NCBI GenBank assembly: GCA_963804045.1
Contig: CAWDOR010000023.1
Span: 97,527-161,526, forward strand
Direction of reading: 5' to 3'
Source of the DNA: Rhodoblastus sp963804045
Lineage (GTDB): Bacteria; Pseudomonadota; Alphaproteobacteria; Rhizobiales; Beijerinckiaceae
Length of the DNA: 64,000 nt
Made by a program: the position numbers and the translations under genes. A model generated the notes under the pieces. The model ran no database searches. It worked only from the letters and a program-made list of their open reading frames with translations, and was not told the origin of the DNA. Each line of letters starts with the position of its first letter. The first letter of the stretch is position 1. Of this stretch, positions 47,442 through 56,816 are shown piece after piece.

Positions 47442-48341
47442 TCACCAGACCAGACGGTCCATCCGGTAATTGGGCGGCGCGGCGTGGTCGTCGAGAAATT
47501 GTTTCAGCGCCTCGGCGTCGAGAGCGCCACTCTCGGCATGGAGATCGGCGCGGTGGATGCCGGTGGTGATCCACAGGCAGTCCAGCCCGACGCCCTGCGC
47601 GCCGGCGATGTCGGTGTGCATGGCGTCGCCAATGGCCAGCACGCGGGCGAGGTCCAGCGGCCGGCCCCGCGCCTGCTCGGCCATGCCCAGCGCCGTGCGA
47701 TAGATCGGCGCATAGGGCTTGCCCGCCTGCTCGACCTCGCCGCCCAGCGCCTCGTAACGTTCGGCCAGCGCCCCGGCGCAATAGACCAATTGTTCGCCGC
47801 GATAGACGACCAGATCGGGATTGGCGCAGACCATCGGCAGGTTCTTGGCCCGACAGGCGGCGAGCACCGCCTCGTAATCGGCGGGCGTCTCCACCGTATC
47901 CTCGACCAGTCCGGTGCAGACAGCGAAACCGGCGTCTTCCAGCGCCACCGGGCGGATTTCCCGGCCGGCCATGCGCGAAGCCGCGTCGAACAGCGGCAGG
48001 TCGCGCGCCGGGCCGATATGAAAAGCCTTTTGCGGGGCGCGGGCGATAATGGCGCGGGCGCAGACATCGCCCGAGGTGGCGATGAAATCATAGGCCCCGC
48101 TGTCTATGCCAAGCGAGGCCAGTTGCGCGACGATCTCGTAATCCGGGCGCGGCGCATTGGTGACGAGAACCACCGCCTTGCCGGCGCGACGCAGGGCGAC
48201 AAGGGCTTGCGCCGCGGCGGGAAAGCCGCTGGCGCCATTGTGCAGCACGCCCCAGATGTCGCAGAGCACGGCGTCATATTGGTTCTGGAGGGCGGACAGG
48301 CCGGAAAGGACCTGCGGCTGGGAGGCGAGGGTTGCGGTCAT
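47442..48341 (-). CDS. HAD-superfamily hydrolase (TIGR01459-like)
   Basis: A 299-residue HAD phosphatase of subclass IIA. Motif I is AVLCDIWGVLHNG (DxWG), motif II KAVVLVTNAPRP, motif III PYAPIYRTAL with a distant Lys, and motif IV VLAIGDAMHTDIAGAQGVGL. The cap lies between motifs II and III. This group is related to NagD-like phosphatases, but its substrate is unknown. Confidence 0.88.
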   Translation of the reverse strand: MTATLASQPQVLSGLSALQNQYDAVLCDIWGVLHNGASGFPAAAQALVALRRAGKAVVLVTNAPRPDYEIVAQLASLGIDSGAYDFIATSGDVCARAIIARAPQKAFHIGPARDLPLFDAASRMAGREIRPVALEDAGFAVCTGLVEDTVETPADYEAVLAACRAKNLPMVCANPDLVVYRGEQLVYCAGALAERYEALGGEVEQAGKPYAPIYRTALGMAEQARGRPLDLARVLAIGDAMHTDIAGAQGVGLDCLWITTGIHRADLHAESGALDAEALKQFLDDHAAPPNYRMDRLVW

Positions 48342-48453
48342 GCCCTGCGGCTAAACGCGCGCTCCGCCCGAGTCAAGGCTCATGTCTGGCGCAAGGCGGC
48401 GCTTGTGTCGGCGTCCGCGCTTGCCTATGAAGCGGCAAACAGGAAATCGTCCC

Positions 48454-49950
48454 ATGTCCGAAGCCAAACCCGTCACCCTGGTCAAAGCCCGCCTGCCGCG
48501 CGGCTTTGTCGATCGCGGCCCCGACGAGATCGGCGCCGCCAACGCCATGCTCGCCGTCATCCGCGACTCCTACGAATTGTTCGGCTTCGAGGCGGTGGAG
48601 ACCCCGGCGGCGGAATATACCGAGACCCTCGGCAAATTCCTGCCCGACCAGGACCGGCCCAACGCCGGCGTGTTCTCCTTTCAGGACGACGACGAGCAAT
48701 GGCTGTCGCTGCGCTATGACCTGACCGCGCCGCTCGCCCGCTATTTCGCCGAGAATTTCGACGCCCTGCCCAAGCCCTATCGCTCCTACCGCTCGGGCTA
48801 TGTCTATCGCAACGAGAAGCCGGGTCCGGGCCGGTTCCGCCAGTTCATGCAATTCGACGCGGATACGGTGGGCTCGGCCAGCCCGGCCGCCGACGCCGAA
48901 CTCTGCATGATGGCGGCGGACACGCTGGAAAAACTTGGCATAGCCCGAGGCGATTACTGCCTGAAGATCAACAATCGCAAGATTCTCGACGGCGTCATGG
49001 AGGTCATCGGCCTGGGCGCCGAGGCGGAGGCGCATCGCCGTCTGGTGGTTTTGCGCGCGATCGACAAGCTCGACCGGCTCGGGGCGGAAGGCGTGCGCGC
49101 GCTGCTTGGCGCGGGACGCAAGGACGAGTCCGGCGATTTCACCAAGGGCGCCAATCTCGACGCCCAGGCCATCGAAAAAGTCATCGGCTTCACCGAGGCG
49201 CGCCGCGCCAATAACGCCCAGACGCTCGACGCGCTCGGCGACATCGTCGCGGGCTCGCCGCGCGGGCTTGAAGGCGTCGAGGAATTGCGCGCCATTGACG
49301 CGCTGGCCAAGGCCGCCGGCTATAATGAGAACCGGCTGCTGCTCGACCCCGCCGTGGTGCGCGGTCTCGAATATTACACCGGCCCGGTGTTCGAGGCCGA
49401 ATTGACCTTTGTCGCCAAGGACGACAAGGGTCAGCCAATCCGTTTCGGCTCGATTGGCGGCGGCGGCCGCTATGATGGGCTGGTGGCGCGCTTCAAGGGT
49501 CAGGATGTCCCCGCCACCGGCTTTTCCATCGGCGTTTCCCGCCTGTTCGCGGCGCTCAAGGCCGTCAATTCGCCTGTGGTCGCGGCGGCCCCGCATAATG
49601 GCCCGGTGGTGGTGCTGGTGATGGACCGCGACCATCTCGCCCATTACCAGACCCTGGTCGGCCGGCTGCGCGACGCCGGCGTGCGCGCCGAGCTCTATCT
49701 CGGCGCCGCCGGCATGAAGGCGCAGATGAAATATGCCGACAAGCGCCGCAGCCCCGTCGTGGTCATCCAGGGTTCCAACGAGCGCGAGGCCGGCGAAGTG
49801 CAGATCAAGGATCTGATCGAAGGCGCCCAGGCCGCGCAGGCCATAGGCTCCAACGAGGAATGGAAGGCGGCGCGCCCGGCGCAGATTTCCATCTCCGAAG
49901 AAGGCATGGTCGCCGCCGTGCGGGAAATTCTGGGGCGCCACGGGCTTTGA
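48454..49950 (+). CDS. hisS: Histidyl-tRNA synthetase
   Basis: A 498-residue class II aminoacyl-tRNA synthetase. ATP-binding motif 2 appears as YRSYRSGYVYRNEKPGPGRF followed by QFMQFDADTVG. The histidine motifs LDPAVVRGLEYYTGPVFE (RGLxYYTG) and FGSIGGGGRYDGL are clear. The C-terminal anticodon-binding domain begins VVVLVMDRDHL. GAGGAAAT-like purines precede ATG 48454. It leads a hisS-hisZ-hisG cluster, common in Hyphomicrobiales. Confidence 0.97.
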   Translation: MSEAKPVTLVKARLPRGFVDRGPDEIGAANAMLAVIRDSYELFGFEAVETPAAEYTETLGKFLPDQDRPNAGVFSFQDDDEQWLSLRYDLTAPLARYFAENFDALPKPYRSYRSGYVYRNEKPGPGRFRQFMQFDADTVGSASPAADAELCMMAADTLEKLGIARGDYCLKINNRKILDGVMEVIGLGAEAEAHRRLVVLRAIDKLDRLGAEGVRALLGAGRKDESGDFTKGANLDAQAIEKVIGFTEARRANNAQTLDALGDIVAGSPRGLEGVEELRAIDALAKAAGYNENRLLLDPAVVRGLEYYTGPVFEAELTFVAKDDKGQPIRFGSIGGGGRYDGLVARFKGQDVPATGFSIGVSRLFAALKAVNSPVVAAAPHNGPVVVLVMDRDHLAHYQTLVGRLRDAGVRAELYLGAAGMKAQMKYADKRRSPVVVIQGSNEREAGEVQIKDLIEGAQAAQAIGSNEEWKAARPAQISISEEGMVAAVREILGRHGL

Positions 49951-50044
49951 CGCTGACGGAATGAGTTCACCCTGCGCCGCGAAAGAGGGTGCTTTCGCCC
50001 GGCATTCTTGCTAAAGCGGGCGAAATTGGGCTTTGGAGCGGGGA

Positions 50045-51130
50045 ATGAGCGCCGGTCAGGACAGGAAACAGGGCTTTTTGCGGAAGCTGGAGAGCGCCGG
50101 CTATCGCGGCTGCGATCCCGCCATTTTGCAGCCGGCCTCGGTCTTTCTCGACCTATCCGGCGAGGACATGCGCGGCCGGCTGCTGCTGACCTCCGACGGC
50201 CCCGGCGAATTCTGCCTGCGGCCGGAATTCACCATTCCCCTCTCGCTCGCCTATCTGGCCTCTCCCGAGGCCGGCCGGCCCGCCGCCTATTGCGCCTATG
50301 GCCCGGTGTTTCGCGCCGTCACGGGCAAAAAGCCTGAATTCATTCAGGCCGGCCTGGAAAATTTCGGCCGCGCCGACCGCGAGGCCGCCGACGCCGAAAT
50401 TCTGGCGTTGGCGCTGGAGGCCGCCGGTCCCGGTCCCTGGAAAGTCAGGATCGGCGACGCGGCTTTGCTCGCGGCGCTGCTGCAAAGGCTCGAATTGCCG
50501 GCGGCCTGGATGCGGCGCATTCGCTCTGGCCTCGCCAAGGGCAAGAAGATCGACGAGATCCTCGCGCCAGTGGCGGCGTCGGGCGATCATTCCGGCGTGC
50601 TCGCGGCGCTCGACGGCGCGGACAAGGCGGGCGCCCGCGCTTTGGTTGAAGACCTGCTGAAAATCGCGGGCATATCGGCGCTGGGCGGGCGCACGCCTGG
50701 CGAAATCGCCGAGCGTTTCCTCGAACAGGCGGAATTGCGCGCCAGCGCCGGGCTCGACGCCGCCAGGCGCGGCCTGCTCGAGCAGTTTTTCGCCATTTCC
50801 GGCCAGCCCGATCGCGCCTCGACCCAATTGCGCGGCTTGTTCGCCGCCGCCGGCCTCGATCTGGCGGCGGAAATGGAGTTCTTCGACCGGCGCCTGAATT
50901 TTCTCGCCGCGCGCGGCATCGATCTCGACGGGATCGAATTTTCGTCGGGCTTCGCGCGCAATCTCGACTATTACACCGGCTTTGTCTTCGAGGCGTCCAA
51001 AGCTGGGCAGCTCGGGGAGCCCGCCGAGCCGGTCATTGGCGGCGGGCGCTACGATCGGCTGCTGGCGACGCTCGGCGCCAGACAGGATATTCCGGCGGTC
51101 GGCGCCGCCATCTGGATCGAGCGGATTTAG
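50045..51130 (+). CDS. hisZ: ATP phosphoribosyltransferase regulatory subunit HisZ
   Basis: A 361-residue paralogue of histidyl-tRNA synthetase lacking the anticodon-binding domain. It keeps a class II core: QPASVFLDLSGEDM, LRPEFTIPLSLAY, PVFRAVTGKKPEFIQAGLEN and FARNLDYYTGFVFE with GGGRYDRLL. HisZ binds HisG and is needed for histidine feedback control. ATG 50045 has GGAGCGGGG before it. It is followed 11 bases later by hisG. Confidence 0.93.
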   Translation: MSAGQDRKQGFLRKLESAGYRGCDPAILQPASVFLDLSGEDMRGRLLLTSDGPGEFCLRPEFTIPLSLAYLASPEAGRPAAYCAYGPVFRAVTGKKPEFIQAGLENFGRADREAADAEILALALEAAGPGPWKVRIGDAALLAALLQRLELPAAWMRRIRSGLAKGKKIDEILAPVAASGDHSGVLAALDGADKAGARALVEDLLKIAGISALGGRTPGEIAERFLEQAELRASAGLDAARRGLLEQFFAISGQPDRASTQLRGLFAAAGLDLAAEMEFFDRRLNFLAARGIDLDGIEFSSGFARNLDYYTGFVFEASKAGQLGEPAEPVIGGGRYDRLLATLGARQDIPAVGAAIWIERI

Positions 51131-51141
51131 GGAGCGGAGAC

Positions 51142-52104
51142 ATGAGTGACAAACTCGTTCTGGCGGTTCCCTCCAAGGGCCGCCTTCAGGAAAACGCCAA
51201 CGCCTTTTTCGCCCGCGCCGGACTGACCGTGCAGCAGGGGCGCGGCGCCCGCGATTATCGCGGCGTGCTGGCCGGGGTGGACAATGTCGAGGTGGCTTTT
51301 CTCTCGGCCTCCGAGATCGTCAAGAATCTCGCCTCGGGCGCGGCGCATTTCGGCGTCACCGGCGAGGATCTGGTGGTCGAGGCGGAGGCGCGCGACAAGG
51401 TCGAATTGCTGACCAAGCTTGGCTTCGGCCACGCCAATGTCGTGGTCGCCGTTCCCCAGGCCTGGATCGACATGCGCTCCATGGCCGATCTCGAGGATGT
51501 CGCTGGCGCCTTCCGCGCCCGGCGCGGCGAACGCATGCGGGTGGCGACCAAATATGTCAACACCACCCGCGCCTTTTTCCGCGACAAGGGCGTGACGGAC
51601 TATCACATCGTCGAGAGCCTCGGCGCCACCGAGGGCGCGCCGGCGGCGGGCCAGGCCGAGCTGATCGTCGACATCACCTCCACGGGGGCGACCCTGGTCG
51701 CCAATGGCTTGAAGGTGCTGGACGATGGCGTGATCCTGCGCTCCGAGGCCAATCTGGTGGCCTCGCTGCATGCGAGCTGGACGCCGGAACTGCGCGAAAC
51801 CGCGCGAAAAATCCTGGCGCGAATCGCCGCCGAGGAAGAGGCGCGCACCACCCGCGAGCTCGTCGCCACCCTGCCGCATGAGCCCCAGGGCTTCGCCGAA
51901 AGCCTCGACGCTTTCGGCGCCCGCCTGCGCCGCCGCGCGGCGGAAGGCCGCGTCGCCCTGTTCGCGCCCAAAGCCCAGGCCCCGGCGCTGGCAGACTGGC
52001 TGATCGGCCAGGGCGCCGAGGATGTGATCGTGCGCCAAAGCGACTATGTTTTTACCGCGCGAAACCCGTTGTATGAAAAGCTGATCGCGCGGCTCAACGG
52101 CTGA
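51142..52104 (+). CDS. hisG: ATP phosphoribosyltransferase (HisG)
   Basis: A 320-residue enzyme catalysing the first step of histidine synthesis. Signatures are LAVPSKGRLQENANAFF at the start, FGVTGEDLVVE, RVATKYVNTTRAFF and the phosphoribosyl-binding stretch ELIVDITSTGATLVANGL. It is longer than the short HisG of most HisZ-containing organisms, the usual Hyphomicrobiales situation. GGAGCGGAG precedes ATG. Its stop overlaps the convergent mtgA stop by 11 bases. Confidence 0.95.
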   Translation: MSDKLVLAVPSKGRLQENANAFFARAGLTVQQGRGARDYRGVLAGVDNVEVAFLSASEIVKNLASGAAHFGVTGEDLVVEAEARDKVELLTKLGFGHANVVVAVPQAWIDMRSMADLEDVAGAFRARRGERMRVATKYVNTTRAFFRDKGVTDYHIVESLGATEGAPAAGQAELIVDITSTGATLVANGLKVLDDGVILRSEANLVASLHASWTPELRETARKILARIAAEEEARTTRELVATLPHEPQGFAESLDAFGARLRRRAAEGRVALFAPKAQAPALADWLIGQGAEDVIVRQSDYVFTARNPLYEKLIARLNG

Positions 52105-52831
52105 GGCAATCCAGCCGCGCCCAGCCGCGCGCCATGCGCTCCTGCAACAATTCGGCCTTGCGCGCCTGGATAAAATCCGGGCGGCGCGGGTCGCGTTTCC
52201 GGGGATTGGGCAGGGCGGCGGCGAGCAAAGCCGCCTCGCGCGGCGACAAGGCCGCCGCCGGCTTGTGGAAATAGTATTTTGACGCCGCCTCGGCGCCGAA
52301 AATCCCCTCGCCCCATTCGGCCACATTGAAATAGGCGGCGAGAATTTTGCGCTTCGACCAGAACAGGTTGAGCGTCAGGGTCAGCGGCATTTCCACCGCC
52401 TTGCGCAACGCCAGCTTTTGCGGCGGCAGAATCAGATTCTTGACCAGCTGCATGTCGAGCGTCGAGCCGCCGCGCAAGCTCCCGCCATCGCGCGCATTGC
52501 GAAAAATCTCGCGCAAGGCGCCCCAATCGACGCCGTGATGCCGGCAGAAATGCGCGTCCTCGGCATTGATCACGGCGGCGATCAGGAAAGGCGAAACCTG
52601 ATCCAGCGTCACGGTCTCGCGCGCGACGGTTTTTCCGCTCAGCCAGCGGCCGATCATCAGCGTGGACACCGGCGGATACAGCGAATCGTAGACAAGCGCG
52701 CCGATCGTCGAGGCGAGCAGGCCCAGCGCGATCCGGCGCAGCCAGAGCCGCCACGCTCCGGCGCGCTTCGGCGGGGCTTGGGAGGGGGCGGGCGGCGGCG
52801 GCAAAGCCCGATGTTGCGGCGCGAGGGTCAT
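52094..52831 (-). CDS. mtgA: Monofunctional biosynthetic peptidoglycan transglycosylase
   Basis: A 245-residue membrane-anchored glycosyltransferase family 51 enzyme that polymerises lipid II. An N-terminal helix (LWLRRIALGLLASTIGALVY) is followed by the GT51 motifs: AVINAEDAHFCRHHGVDWGA (catalytic Glu), GGSTLDMQLVKNLIL, and KRKILAAYFNVAEWGEGIFG. No transpeptidase domain follows, so it is the monofunctional type. The start at 52831 gives a short basic leader. Confidence 0.95.
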   Translation of the reverse strand: MTLAPQHRALPPPPAPSQAPPKRAGAWRLWLRRIALGLLASTIGALVYDSLYPPVSTLMIGRWLSGKTVARETVTLDQVSPFLIAAVINAEDAHFCRHHGVDWGALREIFRNARDGGSLRGGSTLDMQLVKNLILPPQKLALRKAVEMPLTLTLNLFWSKRKILAAYFNVAEWGEGIFGAEAASKYYFHKPAAALSPREAALLAAALPNPRKRDPRRPDFIQARKAELLQERMARGWARLDCLSR

Positions 52832-52910
52832 GCGCAAAGACCTTGACCCGACTGAAACCTTGGGGCAAGCCAAACCCGATTTGATCAGCGGAAACGGTAA
52901 AGGACCGGCC

Positions 52911-53843
52911 ATGTCGGGAGAGCTTTTGCACGACGAATTCACCGCCCGGCTCGTCGCGGTCGCCGAAAGCACGGAAAATATGCTGGACCGGCTGCTGTCG
53001 CCGCATCTGCTGCCCGGCGAGAAGGACCGTCCGTCGCGGCTGCTGGAGGCCATGCGCTACGGGTCGCTTGGCGGCGGCAAGCGCCTGCGTCCCTTCCTGC
53101 TGGTGGAGACCGCCCGGCTTTTCGATGTCGAGGGCGAGGGCGTTTTGCGCGCGGCCTGCGCGCTGGAGATGATCCATTGTTATTCGCTGGTTCATGACGA
53201 TCTGCCGGCCATGGACGACGACGATCTGCGCCGGGGCCGGCCCACGGCGCACAAGGCTTTCGACGAGGCCACCGCCATTCTCGCCGGCGACGGCTTGCTC
53301 ACCTATGCTTTCGACGTGGTCGCGGATGCGCCGACCCATCCCGATCCGGCCGTGCGCGCCGATCTGACGGTGATGCTGGCCCGCGCCGCCGGTCTTGGCG
53401 GCATGGTCGGCGGCCAGGCGCTCGATCTGGAGGCCGAGGGACGCCAGACCCCGCATAGCCGCGAATTCGTCATGCTCATGCAATCGATGAAGACCGGCGC
53501 GCTGCTGCTGCACGCGGTGGAGGCCGGCGCCCGCATCGGCGGCGCCGACGCCGCGCAGAAAGCGGCGCTGAGCCGCTATGGCGCGGCTTTGGGCGCGGCC
53601 TTTCAGGTCGCCGACGATATTCTCGACGCCGAGGGCGACACGGCGGCGCTGGGCAAGCGCGCCGGCAAGGACGCCGGGCGCAACAAGGCGACGCTGGTGG
53701 CGGTTTTAGGGCTCGACGAGGCCCGCAAGCGCCGAGACGCCCTGGCCGCGGAAGCCATTTCGGCCTTGCGCGACGGCGGCTTTGGCGACAAGGCGGCCAT
53801 TCTCGCGGAAGCCGCCCGTTTCACCGCCGCGCGCAAGTCATGA
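52911..53843 (+). CDS. Polyprenyl synthetase, farnesyl-diphosphate-synthase-like
   Basis: A 310-residue trans-prenyltransferase. First Asp-rich motif: SLVHDDLPAMDDDDLRRG; second: FQVADDILDAEGD; plus the GGKRLRP stretch near residue 55 that binds isopentenyl diphosphate. The DDLPAMD motif with two residues between the aspartate pairs is typical of bacterial farnesyl/geranyl diphosphate synthases. Chain length cannot be read surely. ATG 52911 gives the usual start; the divergent mtgA begins 80 bases upstream. Its TGA overlaps the ATG of the DUF1345 gene. Confidence 0.9.
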   Translation: MSGELLHDEFTARLVAVAESTENMLDRLLSPHLLPGEKDRPSRLLEAMRYGSLGGGKRLRPFLLVETARLFDVEGEGVLRAACALEMIHCYSLVHDDLPAMDDDDLRRGRPTAHKAFDEATAILAGDGLLTYAFDVVADAPTHPDPAVRADLTVMLARAAGLGGMVGGQALDLEAEGRQTPHSREFVMLMQSMKTGALLLHAVEAGARIGGADAAQKAALSRYGAALGAAFQVADDILDAEGDTAALGKRAGKDAGRNKATLVAVLGLDEARKRRDALAAEAISALRDGGFGDKAAILAEAARFTAARKS

Positions 53844-54289
53844 CCGGCGCGCCCGTCAGCCGCTTGCCGAAAATCCTGCGCGTCATTCGCGCCCGCCCGC
53901 GTCTGCTGTCGGCGACCCTGCTCGGCCTTGCGCTCGGCTTCGCGCTGCCGGAGGCCTGGCGTCCGGTGACGCGCGGCCTGATCGGCTGGAACGCCGCCGT
54001 CTGGACCTATCTGATCGCCGCCCTGGCGATGATCTGGCGCTCCGAGCACAAGGACATTCACCGCCGCGCCGCTTTGCAGGACGAGGGCCGCTACGCGGTG
54101 CTGGCGCTTACGGCTGTCGCCGCGACCTGCTCGTTCGGCGCGATTTTCGCCCAATTGGCGACGGTCAGGCAGGCGGCGCCCGAGGTCAAGGGCCTGCATG
54201 TCGCGCTGGCGATCTCGACGATTCTGGGCTCCTGGCTGTTCGTCCACATGACCTTCGCGCTGCATTACGCGCATGAGTCAGAAGGGTGA
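53840..54289 (+). CDS. DUF1345 membrane protein, truncated at its C-terminus
   Basis: Begins in an ATGA overlap with the prenyl synthetase gene. The first ~145 residues match DUF1345 well: ARPRLLSATLLGLALGFALP, VWTYLIAALAMIW, a QDEGRYAVLALTAVAATCSF and the helix with FVHMTFALHYAHE. Family members normally continue after HYAHE with about 70 more residues, including two further helices. Here only SEG and a stop follow, in no frame resuming the family. The break coincides with the change in base composition at ~54.28 kb, so the gene seems cut by the mobile element or by a misassembly. Confidence 0.82.
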   Translation: MTGAPVSRLPKILRVIRARPRLLSATLLGLALGFALPEAWRPVTRGLIGWNAAVWTYLIAALAMIWRSEHKDIHRRAALQDEGRYAVLALTAVAATCSFGAIFAQLATVRQAAPEVKGLHVALAISTILGSWLFVHMTFALHYAHESEG

Positions 54290-54352
54290 GGACGGAGGCA
54301 TCCCAACGAGGTTGCTCGACTTGGTTCTCTTTGGGCTGGCTTGGGTTCAATC

Positions 54353-54572
54353 TCATAAAGATGAAGTCAGCGATGATCTCATTGAGGTGCTCCCAAAGTC
54401 ACCATCGTCAGCATAGATCATGATGCTGTCGAAAAGGCTGCCATAGTCGCCTGCTGAGCAAAGCCGCCTGACCTTGTCCTGGGTAGTTACTGCGGTAGCA
54501 AGTTGGATGCTCCAGAGGAAAGGAGGCCCCTACCATCCGCTCGATGTCCTTGAAAGCCTGATCATCTGACAT
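54353..54572 (-). CDS. Small element protein, frameshifted
   Basis: Starts at ATG 54572 after GAAGGGAGAT, with MSDDQAFKDIERMVG. The reading frame then drifts to a stop near 54408. If one G is added to the GGGG run (54527-54530 on the plus strand as CCCC), it continues PPFLWSIQLATAVTTQDK, VRRLCSAGDYGSLFDSIM and IYADDGDFGSTSMRSSLT, ending at 54353. The repaired protein is about 73 residues. I do not recognise it. It lies next to the left boundary of the element. Confidence 0.45.
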
Positions 54573-54631
54573 ACAGAAATCTCCCTTCGCCGTAGTTTCG
54601 CGCCAGGAATGCATCACCCTGGCCTGATGGC

Positions 54632-55266
54632 TTACTTCGATGAACTGCCCGTCTCAGCCTGAAGCCAAGTCTCAACCTCGCCCTGCGGAAGACGAGGCGC
54701 GAGCCAATCCTACGGACGGGGATACTGCCCGAAGCGGACCGGTGATACACAGTGCTGATCGAGACTCGGAGATAGGCCGCTACCTCCTCGATGTTCATGC
54801 AGTCCATTGGTATAGCTGGCTGCTGGACGATCGCAGGGGTTGCCGGAATCAGGCTGGTGCCAGCGGTGGCGATTGGGCTGGTCGTCGCGGCGTTTTGATC
54901 CGCGGAGAGCATGAGTGACTCGATCTTGAGCCCGAGAGTATCACGCGTTAGCTGAGCCTGGTCGATGTAGGCCCGGAACACATCTGGGTCATCAACATTG
55001 CGTGCAGCCTCAAGTTCGCTGAACCTCGCGGTGACCTCGCGAATGATGAGGTCGATCTCCTTCACGGCAAGGCCCAGGTGATGCGCCTTCGCCTCGGGCG
55101 TCGAGACTCGTGAAGCCGAGGCCTCTGCCCTGTGAGTCATTCGTGAGATGTTGGGGAGCCTCTCGCGATGACGGGCTCGTTCGCTCAGGGCTTTGAAATA
55201 CGCCTCCAACTGTGGCGGCATAAGCTTGATCCGATGCTCAGGCTCAGGTCCAAAGTAGTTGTGCAT
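54632..55266 (-). CDS. Excisionase-type HTH protein with coiled-coil N-terminus, frameshifted at the C-terminus
   Basis: Begins MHNYFGPEPEHRIKLMPPQL behind a strong AGGAGG site. Residues ~20-120 are helical and charged. The C-terminus is a MerR-like helix-turn-helix of the excisionase (HTH_17) family: MNIEEVAAYLRVSISTVYHR, then SGSIPVRRIGSRLVFRR. The frame then becomes arginine-rich; adding one G to the GGG run (54681-54683, CCC on plus) gives GEVETWLQAETGSSSK and a stop at 54632-54634, exactly the (R)xEVxxWL end of this family. About 212 residues when repaired. It probably directs excision or represses int. Confidence 0.75.
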
Positions 55267-55376
55267 TCGCACCTCCTACTCTTAGCCTAACAAAGGGGGA
55301 ATCCTAGAAACGCAAGTAAGCTGGTATCCCTTTGCAAAGTCTTGCATAGATCTGCATAGCCCTGTAGGCGATTGCT

Positions 55377-56737
55377 TCAGCCCTGACTCGCCGAGGTTGG
55401 GCCATCGTCAGAGTCCACGCTGAGAGCCTCGCGGGCCCGCTCGAGAAACTCCTCGGTCGAGTGGTCAGAGTATCCAGCGAAGGCTTGAGCGCTTCGGTGC
55501 CGAGTAATCCGAGCCGCATCCCGTGGCCCAACCTTCTCGGCAAGACGTGTTGCTGCCCCATGCCTGCCGGAGTGCAGGACGAGGCGCCGAGCTTGCTGGC
55601 TGCCGGGTTTGGGTGGGCGACCTTCCTTGGAAGCGGCGCTATCATCCTCGATGCCAATGAGGGCAAGGGCGCGGTGAAAGCCCCGGCGCATGGTGACTTC
55701 GGCAATGGGGACGTCTCGCTTTACGTTGAAGACGACGAAGTCCTCGGGGGCTGCGCGTCCGAGGTTCAAAGCTAGGGCCTTGAGATCTGAAAGCACGGTC
55801 TCGAGCTCCTTCGCTATTGGGACGACGCCATAGCTCTCGCGCTTCGGCTCCTTGAAGCCGTCGGAGTCTATGAAGTTCGCCTCGACAGTGATGATCTTAT
55901 TGTCGAAGTCTACACAGTGCCACCTGAGGGCGCGTATCTCACCTCGGCGCAGGGCGGCCAGTTCCGAGAGTAGGACTACGGCCTTCTGTCTGAGGTCGAT
56001 CGGGGCGGTCCCCTCGTTCTTCTCGCCCTTCTTGGGACGGGGGCGGGGAACGACAGAGTCGACCGTCGGCAGGGCGATGATCTTGGCCACTTCGGTGCGA
56101 CTAAGGATGCCGCGCTTCTCGTGGTGTTCCCTGGGCCGGACGATGCTTGCCAACGAGAACGGCTCGTCGAGGAGGTTGCGCTTCACGGCCCAGGAGAGCG
56201 GAGTCCTAATCGCCCCGAGGACGTCGACGATAACGTTGGGACCCAGGCCCTGGCGCTTCAGGTTGTGCATCCACTGTTCTGATAGGTAGAGACTAGCTTC
56301 CCTAAGGAGGGTCTTCTTGAAGGGGGTGTAGCCAATGACGTATTTATTGATATACCGCCCTTGAGTCTGGACGTAGTAGTTCGACAGAGGCTTCTCGGCC
56401 TCGACCCGATCCCGAAGATATGCCGAGACGCCGGGGGTCCAGAACCAGGTGAAGTACGAGGCGAGGTCCATGTTCCTCAGGCTCTCAGCGGACTCGAAGT
56501 CGTCCTGAGCATGAGAGGCTTTGGCCTTGGCGATGTTGGCCAGGGGGAGCTGGGTCATGAGCCTGCCGGCCTGCGCCGCAGCCTCCCGCTCGTCATCCGT
56601 GCCCATGGAGCGTTGGGAGAGGATGGTACCTGTCTCCTTCTCCATGAATCGGGCGTAGAAGACGACGTGCCCGTCAACGGCGAGGCGCTTGAAGAGGGTG
56701 AAGGAGAACGGAGAATCCGACGGAAGAGGCTTAGCCA
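55377..56737 (-). CDS. Tyrosine recombinase (integrase)
   Basis: A 453-residue site-specific recombinase. A helical N-terminal core-binding domain is followed by the catalytic domain with the first Arg in ELAALRRGEIRALRW, the H-x-x-R box in VLHSGRHGAATRLAE, and the C-terminal box in HRSAQAFAGYSDHSTEEFLE with the nucleophilic Tyr. Start is set at ATG 56737 (MAKPLPSDSPF), which is preceded at the right distance by AGGGGGTC; the in-frame region upstream is less protein-like. A palindrome and direct repeats lie in its 5' leader. It would integrate and excise the element. Confidence 0.88.
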
Positions 56738-56745
56738 TAAACGAA

Positions 56746-56796
56746 GACCCCCTGAAAAAGTCACAGTGTGAAGTCACAGTGTACTTTTAGGGGGTC
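56746..56796 (-). promoter_or_regulatory. Palindrome covering the integrase ribosome-binding site, with two inner direct repeats
   Basis: GACCCCCT-G-AAAAG (56746-56760) pairs with CTTTT-AGGGGGTC (56784-56796), a near-perfect 13-bp stem. The inner loop holds two copies of AGTCACAGTGT, 13 bases apart. On the minus strand the AGGGGGTC arm ends 8 bases before the integrase ATG and is its likely ribosome-binding site, so the stem would hide it. The direct repeats could bind a regulator or the excisionase. Confidence 0.6.
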
Positions 56797-56816
56797 TGTC
56801 GAAACGCAAGTAATTG

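Noticed and set aside
49968..49991. Hairpin CACCCT/AGGGTG after hisS as a terminator
   Set aside because: Only 6 bp, and no T-run follows; hisZ begins soon after, so the cluster is probably read through.
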